A DNA stretch of 64,000 bases from Hetaerina americana. Lineage: Eukaryota > Arthropoda > Insecta > Odonata > Calopterygidae. This document shows positions 53,401 through 64,000 of the stretch, one piece after another; position 1 is the first letter of the stretch; each line of letters begins with the position of its first letter. The notes under the pieces are model-generated. The model was not told the DNA's origin and searched no databases. It was given only the letters and a program-made list of their open reading frames with translations. Location of the stretch: assembly GCA_022747635.1 (NCBI GenBank), contig JAKTNV010000077.1, positions 62,001 to 126,000 of the forward strand, written 5' to 3'. The position numbers were made by a program, and so were the translations under genes.

Positions 53401-55029
53401 TAATTAGTAAAATGAATAATTTATAAACAGATTATTGGGTGTGACAAATGCAATTTGAATGTGGATTAGATAATATGTATGATATTGTAGCTATTACTGA
53501 AGTTTAATTCTTAATCAGTAAGTCATTACACAAAGAGGGTATTAACTAATTGTGGCGAGTAAATATAGTACCAATATCAAACACTTCCTTCATCATTACC
53601 AACATCCTGGCCCAGGGCACCATCCATGAGGTGGTCCCCAGTCATCTTTCAGTCCCGATTTGGCCTTCCTATGGTATCTCACAAAGTTGACCAATTATCT
53701 CTTCAAAATTTCATTTCAAAAATAACCAAGTACTTACAATTAGAATGGTGCTCATCAGAGCTGCCTCCTTGCTGTTTCTAACTTTATCCTAGCATCAAGA
53801 GGTTTTTGCAGTGGCGGCACTTGTAGGCTTGCTTTAAGATGTATATGAGTATCTAGAAAATTTTGAAGTATTCATGCAGATACCATCAATGAATCTTTTA
53901 TTCCCAGAGAAATTTGACTTTTACAGAAGATGAGATGACTGAAATAAACATTATTAAAATACAGGGTTTTCTAAAAATATTGGCGAATAAACAATTTTTC
54001 CTAACTTTTATTGAAAAAAATGAAAATGTTTATGAAATATTTTTGTGTTATGATGCACAACGAATTTGTGTGATGAATATTCCTCAATGGCTTCAATAAC
54101 AGCCTCCATTCTCTGTTTAAAGCATATGTAGTCCCAATTTGATGCACCGTGGGTCATATCAGTGACCTCTAAATAATGGCACCTGATGCTGTAATCTTTA
54201 GAGGTTAGGACTGATAAATACAAGAAACTGGTATATGCTGCAATGGTAATCTTTAATTCAGTGATTTACTAATGGTACAACACAAAGAAACAATCTAGTG
54301 TAGAGTGTAAAAACCATTCACCTTGACCAGAGCTAGAAATCTAGGTCTCTTGATTTTCAACTTACTTGTACTTGTAAGGATTTCTTTTCCCCCTACTCAT
54401 TCCTTTTCCCTGTCACAAAGGTTCCCTGATATTATAGTACAGTGAATATGCAAGAAGTATTGCAAATATTATCCTTGGGCCTCTACATATTTTTGTCTTT
54501 TTTATGATCATCAGAGGTGCATTTTTATATTATATACTCTCTCTCAGTTACAATATTAAGCCATAAATGATGACTTTTGTACTCTAGCATAGCACTTATA
54601 ACTGAATATGAGCCAATAGGTTCAATTAAAAAATTTTATTAAAAGTGGAATGATATTTTTGTCCAATGACAGGCATTTTCTCTCAAAAATTGTGCATCTC
54701 TAGATACAACCCTGGACAGGCCCTGATTTATACATTTTATCAAGGTGATAGATTATTTTGATTTTATGTATGAGAAATATGATTATGGTAAAGGTCATGA
54801 TGTTGCCGCTTTCAGTCTTAAAATTCAATGAAATGGGATAAACAGTCTGCCAAAAATAATTCTCATTGTTTGAAGTATGAAATGAATTCAAATTATTATT
54901 CATGTATACTATATATGTATGGAATATATGCATGTAATTATTAAGCACCACTTTCTATTCAAATTATATGCAGGAGAAAATGTAAAGCAATGTGTTATCC
55001 TAGGTTGCAGCTTTAGTTCTAGGCAGTGA

Positions 55030-55970
55030 TTTTTGAGTCAGACAGAATCCTGAAGTTAATTGCATTCACATGGGGTTTTCACATGCTTTGTTTGTAATGA
55101 GAAGTTCTCAAATTGGGATGAATATTTTCCACATGCAAAAGGCCACTTTGCTCTCATTTACTTCTGTAACATATGCAAGAAATAATACAAAAGTGAGGCT
55201 TTTCTTGGAGAATACATCAGAGATGTTCATATCAAACAGCAATAATTCATATGCATATATTTAGACAAGGTGTTTGGGGAAAGGAACAAAATGAAGAATC
55301 ACATCCATATTCCTTGTAATAAACAGCAAATACATGTCTTAAATGCCAAAAAGGATGATTTTGCATTCAAGCCTTGAGAGGTTACATTTAAAATACTCAT
55401 GAAGGTGAAATCATACATTTTAAAGTTTGTTTTCACAGAGATTTGTTACAATTGGTAAATTGAAGAAATACAAAATGGTGCGCATTGATGGAGAGAATAT
55501 TGAACATGGTTTCTGTGGTAGCAAATTTAAATACCTTCAATGCAATACCAAAATGCATTCAACTTACTTTCGAAAAGTCTGTGAAAATTGCCATTAAACT
55601 TACTAAGCAGAATATCATTAAAGAACTCATACAGTTATGTACAATATCAGGAAGTCTCTCAATTGCAAGCATTCCATGGAGACTTCCTTTGCCCAAAGTA
55701 CTTTCAAGAGACTTGCTGGTGCCTAGCAGTGAGAAGGTTCATTCTTGTAGCAAGAGTAGGAAAACATTCAATTTTCATTGCCATTATGTATAGAAAAGGA
55801 AGGGCATCAAAGTTTCATGAAGAGTTTTGTGTTACTGGAACAGCCTGAGGCAATCCTGGTATATTCACACAGGAGATGCAATATTTGTGTGACTCATACT
55901 CCAAGTTGCATTGAGTCTGTTCTCAAGAACCACATGGCTGTAAATGAAAGCATGAGGTGTCTATGAAGTG
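55030..55970 (+). pseudogene. Decayed C2H2 zinc finger gene fragment (right copy)
   Basis: The plus strand reads FTCFVCNEKFSNW...GHF and FCNICKK followed by a stop near 55075-55190, and RRCNICVTHTPSC...VLKNHMA at 55870-55945. These are recognisable C2H2 fingers with changed spacing, missing histidines, stops and frame changes. The left counterpart (12730-13330) lacks the last part. Because the block is inverted, these fingers face the opposite way from the ZAD paralogue at 57-60 kb. Confidence 0.55.
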
Positions 55971-56282
55971 TGCCCACACTAATTCTGCCGGAAGTAGCCT
56001 GGAGGTCAATATGACCAAACAAATCTAATTAGGTATGAATTAATCTCAGGGAGGGAAACTTCATCATTAATGGCCAGGGTTTGCCAAAAAACCATTCTCA
56101 GTGCTCTCTAAGATGTGGAAGCGTCAGGGAAATTGTTATTGTAAACCTCTGTGCACCAACTCTATCACAATAAAATGGAATCAATCATCATTATCAAATT
56201 ACTAAGTTTTTTGTTAAATTTTAAAAATTTCTTCAGCAGATTAACGAAAAGATTTTGATGTTCAAAGGGATTCTGCTCTATC

Positions 56283-56706
56283 CTATGCAAGGATAATCAA
56301 TAAACTGTATTATCTATTACATTGTATTCTCTTTGGGTATAATCCACATTACAGTTAATTAATAAAATGGATATCCATTAACAGTTAACCTACCATCTCC
56401 TAAATATCCATAAAATATCCACATCGTCAATCTGCAACACTTATATGTCAAAACTTTGAAAATTGATATAATATTTTGAATATCACATAAACCCAAGCAC
56501 TAGGTGGAAGAAGAAGCACCTAGATGGAAATTGAACCCGTGACCTTTGGGCTGGCAGATGTAGACATTATCTTAACGCCAATGAGGCTGGTGACTAGACA
56601 ATCCAATGGATAGATATATTACAGAGGTAATGCACAAAATAGATATCCAAAATTTAAAAATGGATGGTAAGTCCAACAATTGTCAAACACGAGCCACATT
56701 GTTGTC
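56283..56706. repeat. Segmental duplication block D, right copy
   Basis: Direct-orientation match to 11895-12308. Here it lies between inverted block I and the ZAD paralogue, whereas on the left it lies outside block I. After GCCACATTGTTGTC (56706) the two loci diverge. Confidence 0.8.
56460..56605 (-). mobile_element. tRNA-derived SINE within block D (right copy)
   Basis: Minus-strand B box in CACGGGTTCAATTTCC and an A-box-like stretch upstream, as in the left copy at 12065-12215. Confidence 0.5.
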
Positions 56707-56811
56707 CGTGTTATCCTGGTGTGTGAATTTCACTTTCCCTCTAGCTAAGTACAGGGTGAACTCTATCATCACCTACCAAACCTAAATAAGCACAATCCAG
56801 TAACCTAAACT

Positions 56812-56935
56812 ACATTAAGTTTCTCTTATCTCTGAGTTATTTTTTTCCCTTTCCATCTCATATTGAAGACATCCCTATCCCGTTATCCCCTATCCCATTT
56901 CCCCTCTTTTACAGTCTTCAACATCTCACTATATC
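56812..56935 (-). mobile_element. RTE LINE 3'-end fragment
   Basis: TCTCTGAGTTATTTTTTTCC, GACATCCCTATCCCGTT and CAGTCTTCAACATCTCAC parallel 48312-48430 of the intact element. It lies directly against, and truncates, a linker exon of the ZAD paralogue. Confidence 0.7.
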
Positions 56936-59663
56936 TCAAACACCTCAGGCTTTTCAACATCCATCTTCTCCTTTTTAACTGTGATCTGCACATTATTGTT
57001 AAAATTGTTGAACAATAATAAAAAAATGATAAAATATATGACTAGCAACATCAAAATTTAAGTTGAGTGCTCAATCAAAAATGTCCATTGAATAACAATG
57101 ATTCTGATGATTGAAATTATAAATTAAGCTGCAGATCTTTTGTGCTAATATGTTATGCTTATGACATAACAGATTTTCATTTTAACCTGTGGGTTGCTCA
57201 TTTATATCATCATATACCACAGCTAAAATATCACAGGAAAACCATTTATTAAGAGAAATAATTCTAAAATGCTAAAATACATTACCTGTTTGCCAATTTG
57301 AACATTTAAGGATGAGAATTTTTTAAAGATATTGTGTAACAAAAATTATTTATATCAGGTTATCATTGGATATATATGTGGAAATGTAAATCTCAGAAAT
57401 TTCACAATGACTGAATGAGAATTTTTCTTAAATATGGATTCATTCAAAATTGTAAATGTTGAACATGTGATCCCATAACTTTTACTAAAAATGACAAGTT
57501 TTCAGTCATTTTCTGGGTAAATTTTGTTTCGATGTTAAACTGAGAAACTACCATAGTTTCAAACCTTACATGAATGAAATATTGTTGTATAGAAGTATAT
57601 CTTTTAAAAACTAGTGTATTGACGACTCTAGCATAGCAGTAAATGTACCGCAATACAGAGGAAATACTTTAGCAATGCATTTTTAATATTCATCATAACT
57701 ACTCAGGCTTGCAATGCACAAAAATGAATGCAAATATTAATTGATAAAAAACATCACAATTAGAATAAAGTGGCCTCTAGTCATTTTAAAACACCTGCCC
57801 AGATAAAAATGCCACTGGATTCCTGAGGCTCACGATAACAAGCAATCACCACAGTCTTCATTCTTTTGAAAACAAGATATTCCCTGAAATCACTGGAATG
57901 CTTCCTACAGACAAACACGTCACATCTGGCATTTAAAGAGTACTATTATTCTTAAAACTGAGGATATTTCTTTCCTGAAATATGATTATCACTCTAGCAG
58001 TGACCACTCCATGATTAGCAAAGTCCTCATCACTAATCCTGGAAGCAACATTGCACTCCCTCCTTAGATTTTCTTCCTTTACCAAATATGAACAAAGAAA
58101 TGGAATTATAAAAAAAACCTGACTAAAATTTGTTGTTTTAGGTGTAATGTCATGGAATTTGCATAAGATAATGAAATGAAATAATTGCTAAACATTACCT
58201 GAAGAAACATACAGAAATAGCCTTAAGCCACATTTACAAAACCAAAAATTTAAAAGATCCCATTGCTTAAAGGCTACCACTAATCTATCCAGGGACTATT
58301 TCTCAAAATTTAATTAAAATAGTACCAACAACCAAATAATAAATGTGATTTTATAATGGTTCATGCCTTAAGAACCTGATCTCTCTCACACACTAAAGAC
58401 AAAGTCCCCAAAAACGAGAGGAATGGCATGTGTATGATTTCAAGTGCTCAGAATGTAATACAAATTGTATTAGGCAAACAGGATGGGAAATTTAAAGAAA
58501 AAATTAAAGAACGTGTGTAAAATAAGAGCATAACATCTCTCTGTGCAAATAAACTCATCAAAAGTGCCCACAAAAGGGTATTTGTGACAGAAATTACTTA
58601 CTTTGAAAATAAATGTCAAAGCCTTGAAGCTTTGCAGCAGTTGGAAACTTTGAAATGCATCTATAGCAAAGATGTGATTGCCAATGAAATTTGTATCCCT
58701 CCAGCTCCACACTCCTACACCTATGCCATTATGCTAGCACTGACCATTATGCTAAACCTAGCCATTATGTTAGCACTGGTACATAAATTTCATAAATATG
58801 GAAAATTATCGTAAAATATGACAAGAAGTTTCAGTTATGTTGTCACAAAAATATTAAAAACTGTTTAAAAAATTAAATATAACTGCTTTCCGACTTTATC
58901 ATTCATTATTAGAGTAGATATCAATAGAAAAATACCAATCAATATGAATAAATAAAACATATAAAATAGGATTTATCTATTTTCCAATGTCTACTTTCCA
59001 CCTATTTGGCACCTGAATTTAGCTTTAATCCTTGCAAAACTATGACGACTAGATACTATTAAGCTGCACAATTCGTCAAAATAATTATATATGTAAACCC
59101 TACAAATTCCGTTTATATCACTAACTAAAAACTACCCACTTTTTTCTGCACATTTTACCTAATAATTCCTGGAGTTTCTTCGCGAGGAGGAAATTTCTTC
59201 AAAACAATGCGGTTTTATTGGCTTATCAACAAGTAGTCATACCTACATTATATTATTTACCACGAGATATTATATCACAGATGTACATACGTAAATTATT
59301 GATCTTTTCTGCTTTTTTTAATAGTTGTGCACCGTAATTGCCCTCTTTTATTAAATATTTCCACTCTTTTTCGAAAAAAATGCCAGTCTAAGTACATTCT
59401 CACATACTCTTCCAATAAAAATTAAAGTATTACATTTTTTCCTACGTGCATACTTAATGCATAAAATATTCGCAATTTTCAATTTAATGCCCGTATTTGC
59501 CATTCGTTCACTAGACATTTAGGCATTTGTACAATAGGGAGGAAATTTATTTAATATAAATACGTTTATTAACCAATATAACTTACTTTCTTCAACGCAT
59601 ATTATAATCAAGGACATTGCTCAGAACATTACGAAATAAAAACAAAAGTTACACACAACTCAC

Positions 59664-59822
59664 CTTTGCGCGACCAATATTTCTCTCTTCCTGTTTCTTT
59701 TCTGCTTGCATCTCCAATATAAGACGGTTTTCATGGCATTGCTGCTTAAACATATAGAAATCGGTCACTATTTTAAAGCACTCATAGCAAATGAACCACG
59801 GGTTGTTTCCTTCCCTCACTAC
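59664..59822 (-). CDS. ZAD paralogue, exon 2
   Basis: 53 codons between acceptor TTTCATAG and donor GTGAG, phase 0. NNPWFICYECFKIVTDFYMF keeps the second zinc pair. The C-terminal part is more Glu-rich than in the first gene. Confidence 0.8.
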
Positions 59823-60008
59823 CTATGAAAACAAGATTATCAAAGTATAAAACCCCATAAATCATCTCTCAACGGAACTCTAATTATTGAAAGAGTAATG
59901 CAGAGGCTTTGTTTCGACCTAGAACCGGGCACTACCGAAATATTCCTGTTAAAATCACGATAAAAACGTCAATGTGAAAGTTACGTAAATATACAACGGA
60001 TAGCCTAC

Positions 60009-60140
60009 TTTCAATTCCAATAACTCTTCTATTGCTTCCCGCACCAGTTGCTCAGCATCGTCGTTTTCATAAAAAATATTCGTCAACCGACCACCACGGC
60101 CAATACATAGTCGACACTTTAAACTTTCTTGTCGAGGCAT
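60009..60140 (-). CDS. ZAD paralogue, exon 1
   Basis: 44 codons from ATG at 60140 (MPRQESLKCRLC). Both first-pair cysteines and the RGGR patch are kept. Seven differences from the exon at 25672-25803. Donor GTAGGC. An upstream in-frame ATG at 60194 would add 18 residues that the paralogue does not have. Confidence 0.8.
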
Positions 60141-60285
60141 TTTCGTAACACTTCCAGCTGTCAAAAATATATATACGTAAACAATAGATTCCAAAATGGC
60201 CGACTATATTTCGATGAGTCGTTCGTTCTGAATCGATTGTTATATGCGAGTTTGAGAGTCGATTTGGTTTTGTTTTGGCACTAAA
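60141..60285 (-). promoter_or_regulatory. Conserved upstream region of the ZAD paralogue
   Basis: Shares AAATGGCCGACTA, TTTCGAT, GAATCGATTG and GTCGATTTGGTTTTGTTTT, in the same order and spacing, with 25804-25945. Similarity between the loci continues at a lower level to about 60565 and 26200. Confidence 0.5.
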
Positions 60286-60569
60286 TAATCACCATATTCA
60301 AATAAATTTCAACATCTAAAAATTATTTAATCTCTCATTCATTAGAATGTTATGATTCCTTTGACCAAATAATACAATTGAAAAACCAAACATTTAAAAT
60401 AGTACTCAGTTCTTTAAATATTAGTCAGTAAACCCCAACATTACATTGTCTGAAGAGTAAGAGTATATTTTATTTATTATTTGTACGTGAACTTACAATT
60501 TTAATACTTTTAAAGTGATTCTTTCAATAGATTGCTGGTTTCCCAGAGTTAATATTTCAAAAAAGGGCC

Positions 60570-63075
60570 AATGACCAAAATGGAGCAAATTTTAATTAGC
60601 TAATTTAAGCCGTATAACCTTGAAATTACCTCTTTATGGTTGTGATAAACCATATAGTAATACTTAAACAGACATATTTAGTTGCAGTTTATGAAATTTA
60701 ACATTATAGTTAAAATAAAATAATGGTATATATTCTTAAAAATACAATTACTTCCAGGCAAGGTTCAATGCATTCGTAATATTTATAATCAACAAAGTGT
60801 GAATGGTTCTGTTATTTGTTTTCAGTAAGATTATTTAAATTTATAGTTCTTATTCTCAAAACAAATAATTTTTTTCACCCTAAAGCCACATTATTTAGAT
60901 ATTGCCTTTTTGAAATAAGTTCCTATGAGAATAGGAATACATTGCATTAATGTTTTCGCCGGCTGTAACTAAGTATATCCAAAATCATGTCTAACAAAGG
61001 AGTCGTACCAATTCAGTAAATGTGACAAATATGTTTTAGTTCTTTCCCAAATTGTATATTCCAATGGAAAATTGCCAACAAATCCATATGTTAATGTTCT
61101 GTGTTAGTATGCCATGCATTAATACACTCTTAGGTATATTTATTCTTTGAATAATTAGGTAAATAACAATATCATGGATTACAATGCATTTGTCCTGCCT
61201 CTTTCGGATTTCTCCCAAAAATCCTCACGCTTCTCCCTACTTTGCACTTTTTTGGTCGTTTTTTCTCTCTTCTACTTCTTCTGGTTCATCCTAAATCAAT
61301 ACTATTAACTAAAACTCACTCATGTACATTGAAATATACATCATTACGTGTAGATTATTTTAGAAACAGCAGGACGTGAGCTACCGAATAATATTTTTGA
61401 TGTGTATTCTAAAAGGAACGGATAATAATAATGGCACAGTAGAACTTGCAATATATTTGAATTACGACAGCTGATACATGTTATGACAGTTATTCTTGAA
61501 TGTTTTACATCTTAAACAATGCTTTTTGTAAGTATTATGACACGGATCTTTGAAATGAAGGAACGGAACAGTAACATTTTAATTCATTTATTTCGATGTC
61601 AATGCAAATTTAATGGATTCTATTCATACTACATTAGCTCATAGACATTTAAAAATACTTGCATTCATACTTTCCTCGACTGAGCCATTAATTACATCTC
61701 ATTTATCGTGAGAAAGTTTTTTATTTGCGTGACCCGGGTTAAGATCCTCTCATTTTATATCAAAGGATGCCAATTCAAAATGAAGGGAATAGATGAAGAA
61801 CGAAATGCAAGTGATCAGCTGTGCAGTTATACATTTTGCGTGTTGTAGTTGTCAGGATAACTTTTAACACTACTTCAAGTAAATTGAGACTGATGCCGTG
61901 ATACTTTTTACGTTAGGTTGTGCAGTAAATCATTTGGAGTACTTAAACAGGAACAGAATGTGCAATAAAGTCGAATTTGAAGTCTGTTTATTGTGTTTAA
62001 GCAGTCGCGGACAGTTGATGAATGTTTTCGGCGAAAATAGTTAATTACTTTTATTGCTGGAAAAGACTATGGAGGATTTAATGGAAGTTTAGGTAAGTTT
62101 AGATTTAAATGTGCGACGGGTTTCAATAAATTACATTTACAAGATATGTGTATCGAAAGGATTTAATAGTTGGTTTTTATATTTGGTACAGAGTTGTCAA
62201 AATGTACATTTATATTAAGGAAACAGAGTTTCATGCATTCTTTGGTTAATATCTGTTTATGAAATATGTTAAATAGGTTGTGGAGGATGCAAATTATCAC
62301 TGGTTGGTATTTATCCATGTTTCGAGTGTTCGGCTGTTATCTATAATCAAATCCAAAAAGGATGCAATCCGACAGCAACCAAAGAATGGATAACCAATTG
62401 GGAGGAGAGAAATTGTACTAATTGCATTCAACTATATTGGCAAGGATTACATGTTTTTTGCAAGAAGGAATATTTCGTAACATTTTCTTGGATTAATCTG
62501 TAGAAAAACCTTTCTCTCGACAATACGACGGATAGAAGTAATCCCAATCATTTAATATGTTAGCGAAAACACTTTATCTCACAAAAGGGAAAAATTTAAG
62601 AATTTAGCTAATGATTTTTTGGATACTCTTTCACGAGTGATAATTTTGTTTGTTTGAAAAGCATTGAAAGTTCAGTTTTTATCCTTTATTGGAATTGATG
62701 ATAAAAATTGTTTTTACACGAAGGAAAATTTTGGTTTTTATGTTATGGGTTATTTTACGAAATTTAGCCCTCTTATTTTCTGACAGAGCTTAAGCAATTC
62801 CTTCATTTAGTCCAACCAAAGAAAAACGCCAATCACATTAGACATAAAACAATCAGCCTGCCTTTGTGTATACTCCATCAATTTCCTCCTTGGTCTTTAT
62901 CCATATCCTCTAACTGCATCCTCAAAATTGTTCTCTATCCCCTATATTTTATTTATATCGATTATATTATTTAACTCTTGTGCTTAATTAAATGCAACTT
63001 GATGTTTAGAAATTGTTCATGCTGTTTCTCATTGTTTGCCAAGTCATAATTAATAATGTAACTGATGTCTTTCTT
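60570..63075. other. Unclassified AT-rich sequence
   Basis: No gene or repeat supported. A short word GGGTTAAGATCC near 61735 resembles a Pol III B box but has no partner A box. Confidence 0.45.
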
Positions 63076-63084
63076 AGTCACTTG

Positions 63085-63435
63085 GAATCATACACCATGT
63101 ATGCGTAGGCCTTTTGAGATGTCTAAACCATGTGTTGGTAATGAGTTACCCCTATCTCCCTCCAGCAGAGCTCCATTGATTTCTCTCTGCATTCATTCAT
63201 TGAACCTAAACCATAGTCCCCCACCTCTACACTATCTCTTCCTTTGCCTATTGTCTTATTCCAATCTGTATTCATGTTCATATATTTCCATGCAGGAATA
63301 CATACCCTATTATGTCCTCTAACTGATGGTATATCCTAGCGAATTCTTCCTCTTTATGATTGCTTGGTAGCATGTAGAACTAAATTAAGTCCGTCAGTTC
63401 TGTGTTTACTTCTACGGATAATAAGCTATCAGTTG
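63085..63435 (-). mobile_element. RTE LINE endonuclease fragment
   Basis: Parallels 50510-50880 of the intact element: CATGTATGCGTAGGCCTTTT, GTGTTGGTAATGAGTTACCC, CCCACCTCTACACTATCTCT and TTGCTTGGTAGCATGTA. It covers residues about 135-255 with stops. Confidence 0.8.
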
Positions 63436-63789
63436 CAAGATGATAGTTAATTATGCTTTTATAGACATTTTTTTGCGGTATTATTTGTGAATTGCACGTA
63501 ATGACATGGGGCTATTTCTAACATTACCTCCCAAAGCAACCATACTATTAACTGTTGTGTTTATGGTTTATAAAAATTGGTAGTCACTTGGTAGTCATTT
63601 GCATTGTGTAGGTCAGGCATGTGATATGACACGTAAATATTGGTGTGGATATGCATTGTTATTATGCAAACACTTGTTTTTTGAGACACCTTGTTTTAAC
63701 CTACGACTTCTGACAATTCTGTGCAGAGAAATAAGAACACTTCATTAAGGCCTTCCTCTGTTTCATGAAAGCATACATCAGAGAGCATA

Positions 63790-64000
63790 GGTGCAAGTAG
63801 GGGACTGAGAGTGTGGATGAACAGTGTTAGAGAGAGAGGTGTTAGGAAGGGTTGCCCATTATCACTGTTGCTGTTAAACATATATGTCGAAGAAATAATT
63901 ATGAAGAGGCATTAAGGGAAGAGCTGGAGGTAAGAATGAAATTTGGCAAGGAATTCATAAAATGAGTTGGTTTTGCTGTTTAACAAGCTTCAGATTGTCA
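63790..64000 (+). mobile_element. RTE LINE reverse transcriptase fragment running off the window
   Basis: Reads GVRKGCPLSLLLLNIYVEE-like sequence at 63835-63895, then a frame change, EELEVRMKFGKEF and the region just before FADD. Opposite orientation to the fragment at 63085-63435. Confidence 0.75.

Larger units (their letters stand above)
52369..56282. repeat. Segmental duplication block I, right copy (inverted)
   Basis: Reverse complement of 12415-16483; see that entry for anchors. Its outer end coincides with the last minisatellite unit and its inner end (56282) directly joins block D. The SINE at 53130-53400 lies in a part without a clear counterpart on the left. Confidence 0.8.
56936..60140 (-). 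pseudogene. ZAD paralogue, truncated before any finger array
   Basis: Second ZAD gene, related to 17269-25803. Retained: exon 1 (60140-60009), exon 2 (59822-59664), a linker exon at about 58080-57960 (ENLRRECNVASRISDEDFAN) and the start of another (ITVKKEKMDVEKPEVFEI, 57000-56940). The last runs into an RTE fragment and a stop. No finger exon in this orientation follows; the only fingers nearby are decayed and on the other strand. The two ZAD exons are intact and conserved, so a ZAD-only product from a shortened transcript is possible, but loss of function is more likely. Confidence 0.75.

Noticed and set aside
55485..55793. 102-codon frame as a novel gene
   Set aside because: It overlaps decayed zinc finger sequence in another frame and is not kept in the left duplicate.
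61725..61760. SINE head (GGGTTAAGATCC)
   Set aside because: No A box at the right distance and no SINE body words after it.

Overview
The window reads as a piece of an arthropod, most likely insect, nuclear genome. It is AT-rich, its genes have introns, and it is dominated by satellite DNA and transposable elements. The one host gene family encodes ZAD plus C2H2 zinc finger proteins, a class expanded mainly in insects. Nothing bacterial or organellar is visible. The species cannot be told from the sequence.

Layout. (1) 1-11035: an uninterrupted satellite of about 167-bp monomers (about 66 copies). From the left edge to about 6440 it is organised as a 15-monomer higher-order repeat of about 2.5 kb; beyond that it decays into divergent monomers and stops next to a SINE remnant. 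(2) 11.9-26.2 kb: one copy of a segmental duplication. It holds a ZAD-C2H2 zinc finger gene on the minus strand (25803 down to 17401, eight main exons, nine fingers plus a tenth beyond an in-frame stop) and, downstream of it, a decayed zinc finger remnant. A mariner fragment and a TA microsatellite lie in its introns. (3) 27.9-43 kb: a transposon stack. A decayed Helitron helicase comes first, then an old RTE LINE. The RTE was split by a GC-rich element with inverted LTR-like ends, and that element was split in turn by a young, near-complete Jockey-type LINE that left a 24-bp target duplication. More decayed RTE pieces in both orientations follow. (4) 43.7-45.7 kb: a 5'-truncated CR1-group LINE. 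(5) 48.2-51.6 kb: a near full-length RTE LINE with an intact 991-codon ORF2. (6) 51.8-52.3 kb: the 3' end of a Penelope-like element (GIY-YIG endonuclease), then a 39-bp minisatellite. (7) 52.4-60.6 kb: the second copy of the segmental duplication. It contains a ZAD paralogue (60140 downwards) that keeps both ZAD exons but is truncated before any finger array; the block corresponding to 12.4-16.5 kb is present but inverted. (8) 60.6-64 kb: unclassified sequence with two more RTE pieces.

How it fits together. The only plausible active host gene is the ZAD-C2H2 gene at 17.3-25.8 kb, a presumed nuclear DNA-binding regulator. Its paralogue at 57-60 kb looks like a pseudogene or a ZAD-only gene. 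The plausibly recent mobile elements are the 48-51 kb RTE copy and the Jockey copy at 30.4-35.3 kb. In the Jockey copy ORF2 is open, but ORF1 carries one nonsense codon and one frameshift. All calls rest on reading the sequence and its translations; no database search was possible.
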